Part shown: in pieces, positions 60,271 to 64,000 of the stretch | Numbering within the stretch: position 1 is the stretch's first letter | Layout of the letters: every line of letters starts with the position of its first letter | NCBI RefSeq assembly: GCF_019578655.1 | Contig: NC_063261.1 | Location: 29,057,126-29,121,125, forward strand | Direction: 5' to 3' | DNA: 64,000 nt | Origin: Ricinus communis | Lineage: Eukaryota > Streptophyta > Magnoliopsida > Malpighiales > Euphorbiaceae | Position numbers and translations under genes: made by a program | The notes under the pieces: model-generated | The model's database searches: none | What the model was told of the DNA's origin: nothing | The model's input: the letters and a program-made list of their open reading frames with translations, nothing else

Positions 60271-61729
60271 TGATAGGTCACAAATAGTTATATTTATTGT
60301 GTTTAATTTCCTTGCGATTTGGTTGAATAATGTACTTAATTGTGGAAATTATATTTATTCTGACTTAGGTGATGAAATATCAAGGATGGAGCAAAATCCA
60401 GTCTAAAGACATGTTTTAAGTCATCATTTTATCAAAAACCAAGTCTTTTGGAGGAAGTGAAGAAATCTGCACAAAAGATCACTGTCGACAAGGCGTGACC
60501 ACGCCTTACAGCCCATAAGCTCCGCAGAAATTTGTGCAGAAGACTACTGTCAACAAGGCGTGACCACGCCTTGCATCCAAATGAGCTGCTAAAAGATGCG
60601 AATGAGAGCTTCGAAATTTTCAGAGTTTTCATTGTAGTGGACCTATCCCTAGTTAATCTCCTCTATTTTTGGAAGTGTTGGATTAATAGAACTTTCTTCC
60701 ATGTATTTAGGGTTTTAATTTATTTAGATCACTTTTAATCTTATCCTTTCTTGTAGGGATAAGATTAAATAGGAAGCTTATTTCTTTTTGATAAGGATTC
60801 TATTAGGGTTTAGAGTTTTACTTCCTATATAAGGACGGCTGGAAGTACCTTTAAAAAGGGATATTCTTATTCTTCTTCTATTCTCTACAATTCTTGTGAA
60901 TTCTTACTCCACCATGAGTGGCTAAGTTCTTAGTTTCTAATTCAAGAGTGAATGAATTCCAATTGTGATTTTGTGAGGCTTTGTGCTTAACAGAATTCTT
61001 CTTTAATTCAAGTATTCTTTATTTCTTGTTCTTATTATTTATGAATTATTCATATTGATTGAACTGACGACTCAACTTTGATATTGATTTTTCTATTGCT
61101 AAACTTTGAGTTTATGATCCGTAATTGTCATGAACGATTGACACAAGTAGCAAGGAGCTGGCTCATGTATGTGTGATTACGGCTTATTCGAATTACATAG
61201 CTTGCATGATAGGCTCTAGAAAAATAAAGGAACAAGGTTATTTCAATTGCAGTTATCTCAATTAAATTAATGTTGGTTTAGTCATTCTCATTATTCTTAA
61301 TGCTATCATTAAGTTGATATGGAACGCTATCGTGCCTAGTTGACTAATGATAAGTCTTGATTTGGATGTTGGGTTTGAGTCAATTGTATTAGGAGAATTA
61401 CACTTATTGCGGCTTTTTCGAATAAGTAGATTAAGTACTTGAATAGAAGAATTGATATTTTAGCCTATGATCATGATTACAATTGGATGGAATTAGCACT
61501 CTTGAATTGGAAATTTGTTAAGATTGATTTTTATTTACTTTAATATTCAGTCTTCATTATTTTCTACTTATTTACAATTTTGATTCAAACATTCAAAATC
61601 CCCCCTTTTATTTTACTTTGAGAAGCTATTCATATTGGTTCCTTTGGGATTCGACCTGGTTTCACTATTTCTACAAGTTAGTTTAGGAAAATCAGTAATT
61701 TATTTTGAAGGGCTTCGACAACCCATTCA
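60271..61729 (+). repeat. 5' LTR of Athila-like element
   Basis: Begins TGATAGGTCACAAATAG and ends ACCCATTCA; 1459 bp; followed by the primer site at 61735. The five bases before it (CTCTT, 60266-60270) are the expected target duplication; the other side is outside the window. It contains a duplicated GC-richer phrase at 60470-60580. A different subfamily from the array at 1-9960. Confidence 0.85.
60470..60580. repeat. Imperfect duplication in the Athila LTR
   Basis: Two copies, about 66 bases apart, of a phrase with core ACAAGGCGTGACCACGCCTT. The core itself is an inverted repeat (AAGGCGTG/CACGCCTT). Confidence 0.8.
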
Positions 61730-61734
61730 AAATT

Positions 61735-61752
61735 TGGCACCGTTGTCGGGGA
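61735..61752 (+). other. Primer-binding site (tRNA-Asp type) of Athila element
   Basis: TGGCACCGTTGTCGGGGA, one or two changes from the site complementary to plant tRNA-Asp. Confidence 0.85.
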
Positions 61753-61783
61753 ACCTATTTTAGTTTCTCATTGATTAATTTAT

Positions 61784-64000
61784 TTGTTTATGACTCGTTC
61801 TTCTCAAGATATTGATTTGCAGTTTAATCCTAAAATTGAGAAGACAGCGCGTCGATTAAGGAAGGAGACTAAGCAAAGAAAAAGTTGTCTCATAGAGGAG
61901 TTGGAGATAGATTTGGCTATTGGTGACACGTCTATCTTTCAAGAAGTTCTGAGAAAACATGGCTAGTAGACTCTCAAAGAGCTAGCTGCACCGGATTTAA
62001 ATCAACAACCTTTATGCATTACATTTCCTAATATTGCAGTTGATTTTGAATTAAAATCTGGTTTAATTCACTTACTCCCTTCTTTTCATGGATGTGCAAG
62101 CGAAGATCCTCATAAACACTTGAAAGAATTTCATATTGTATGCTTCGGAATGAAGCCACATGGTGTGACTGAAGAGCAAATAAATCTTAGAGCTTTTCCA
62201 TTTTCTTTGAAGGATAAAGCAAAAGATTGGCTCTATTATCTACCCTCCGGTTCAATAACAACATGGAATGAGATGAAAAGATTGTTCTTAGATAAGTTCT
62301 TCCCTGCAACAAGAGATGCCAACATCAGAAAAGAAATTTATGGCATAACACAGTTCACTGGAGAAACATTGTATGAGTATTGGGAAAGGTTCAAGCAACT
62401 GTGTGCTAGCTGTCTCCATCATCAAATTTCTTAGCAACTCTTAATCCAATACTTCTATGAAGGATTATTGCTAATGGATAGGAGTATGATTGATGCAGCA
62501 AGTGGTGGAGCTTTGGTAGATAAGACACCTGAAGAAGCCAAACAATTGATTTCGAACGTGGTTGAAAATTCTCAGCAATTTGGTACAATAGCTGATGGAG
62601 CTATTAGGCGAGTTAATGAGGTAAGCACTAAAAATCTTGAAAATCAAATTTCTGATTTAACTGCTTTGGTTTGTCAAATGGCTGTAGGGCAATTGCAAAT
62701 GACAAAAGTTTGTGGAATATGCTCAGTTCAAGGACATCCCACCGATATGTGTCCAACATTGCAACAAGACTCAATACAAGAGGCTAATGCTCTAGGCGGA
62801 TTTACTAGTCAACCTCAAAGGAAGTATGACCCTTTTTCCAATCATTATAATCCTGGATGGAGAGATCACCCAAATTTGAGCTATGAAAACCAAGGAGGAC
62901 AACAAAATTATCCTTCCCAGAATTTCATTAGACCACTTCAAGTTCTCGAAAAACCTCAAGCTTCAAATTCAGGTATGTCTTTGGAAGATATTGTTCAAAA
63001 TCTTGCTAACAATGCTCTTCAATTTCAACAGGAAACAAGGTCAAGCATTCAGAGTTTAGGCAATCAAATTACTCAACTGGCTACGTCGGTTAGTAAATTG
63101 GAAGCTCAAAATTATGGAAAACTACCTTCACAACCAGAGATAAATCCAAAGGAGAATGTTAGTGCAATTTTTCTTAGAAGTGGAAAGGAGATTCCTTCAG
63201 GATCGATTCCATTTAAGAAAAGTGAACCGAGCAAGGAAAAGGAAGAAGAAGAAGCTTCCTCTAAAGCATCACGTGGGGTAAAATTCGATCCTCCTCTATC
63301 TCTTTCATCTCACACTCCATTACCTCCTTTTCCTAGCAGATTAGCTAAGTCAAAAGAAGATGAGCAAGAAAATGAGATCTTGGATACATTTAGAAAGGTG
63401 GAGATAAATATCCCGTTGTTGGATGCTATCAAGCAAATTCCTAAATATACAAAGTTCTTGAAGGAATTGTGTACAAACAAAAGAAGGATGAAGGAAAAGG
63501 AGAAAGTGGTGGTAAGTAAGAATGTGTCGGCCATCTTGCAAAAGAATATGCCCGAAAAATGCAAGGATCCAGGTATATTTTCATTACCTTGTGTTATTGG
63601 TAATACGAAAATTGAGCGTGCCATGTTAGATTTAGGAGCTTCTATTAATGTCATGCCATTTTCTACCTATCAAGAGTTGAAACTAAATAACTTGCAAAAG
63701 ACTGGTGTAATGATTCAATTAGCTGATCACTCTTATAGTCATCCCCTTGGAGTTGTTGAAGATGTTTTGGTGCAGGTTAATAAGCTCATATTTCCTGTCG
63801 ACTTTTACATTTTGGAAATGGATGGTAATTCCTCATTAAAATCAGCTTCGATTTTATTAGGACGACCATTCATGAAAACTGCTAAGACAAAGATTAATGT
63901 AGATGAAGGTACTCTCTGCGTAGAGTTTGATGGAGAGATTGTTAAATTTAATATTTTTGATGCAATGAAATATCCTAATAATTTACATTATCTTTGCCAT
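61784..64000 (+). pseudogene. Athila-like gag-protease (runs off window)
   Basis: One reading frame from about 61784 to the window end, with stops only at 61964-61969 (two TAGs) and 62432. It is open for the last 1.56 kb. In order: a basic N-terminus (TARRLRKETKQRK); the retrotransposon gag core (FHGCASEDPHKHLKEFHIVC, LKDKAKDWLYYLP, TRDANIRKEIYGI); YFYEGL; a coiled region; a CCHC knuckle CGICSVQGHPTDMC (62713-62754); NALQFQQETRSSIQSLGNQI; and the protease site AMLDLGASINVMP (about 63619-63657), the DLGAS form usual in this lineage, then LGRPFMKTAKTKI. The window ends before reverse transcriptase. Three stops make gag non-functional without readthrough. Confidence 0.9.

Noticed and set aside
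1..64000. CRISPR arrays, bacterial operons, riboswitches, intact tRNA or rRNA genes
   Set aside because: None seen. The direct repeats present are LTR or satellite type, and the only rRNA/tRNA-like sequence is the truncated plastid insert at 15687-16034.

Overview
This is a repeat-dense, AT-rich stretch of a flowering-plant nuclear genome, probably a eudicot; the family cannot be fixed from sequence alone. The evidence is plant LTR-retrotransposon families with plant-type primer-binding sites, hAT, CACTA and Mutator-like DNA transposons, an L1-type LINE, an endogenous plant pararetrovirus, a plastid-derived insert, and one spliced host gene. Most coding frames are broken. Only one apparently intact host gene was found, an XS-domain protein on the minus strand (51611-56002). 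The open gag-protease frame at the right edge belongs to a retrotransposon.

Layout. 1-9960: head-to-tail array of a non-autonomous Athila-like Ty3/gypsy element (unit about 4.77 kb: 1.53 kb LTR plus 3.24 kb internal region), cut off at 9960. 9961-10786: truncated chromovirus-type LTR, abutting 10787-13345, the 5' half of a decayed hAT transposon. 13620-28720: a decayed CACTA (TNP2-type) transposon split by two insertions. One is a 6.8 kb minus-strand gypsy element (14018-20795) with a perfect 5-bp target duplication. It carries a plastid DNA insert in one LTR and a Pack-MULE with two captured host-gene fragments. The other is a solo LTR (24402-27434). 29023-33057: two solo LTRs. 33392-38130: an LTR-like piece and an L1 LINE split by a 2.7 kb Mutator-like composite with a 9-bp target duplication.

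38247-48325 is the most striking structure: an endogenous pararetrovirus arranged as a giant inverted repeat. The arms are about 4.7 and 5.4 kb around a 41-bp centre. Both carry coat-protein/zinc-knuckle, protease and reverse-transcriptase remnants; only the right arm keeps RNase H and the downstream poly(A) region. 48640-51080 is AT-rich spacer with a degenerate repeat of about 230 bp. 51611-56600 is the XS-domain gene. 57549-60270 is a degenerate Ty1/copia element, interrupted at 60271 by an Athila-like element (5' LTR, primer-binding site, gag-protease) that runs off the window.

The insertions can be ordered in time because host frames reconnect when an insertion and one target duplication are removed: CACTA before gypsy before plastid DNA and Pack-MULE; LINE before Mutator-like composite; copia before Athila. 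Near-identical copies differ mostly at CG-containing positions and by tiny indels, so some frame breaks could be methylation-linked mutations or consensus-calling errors.
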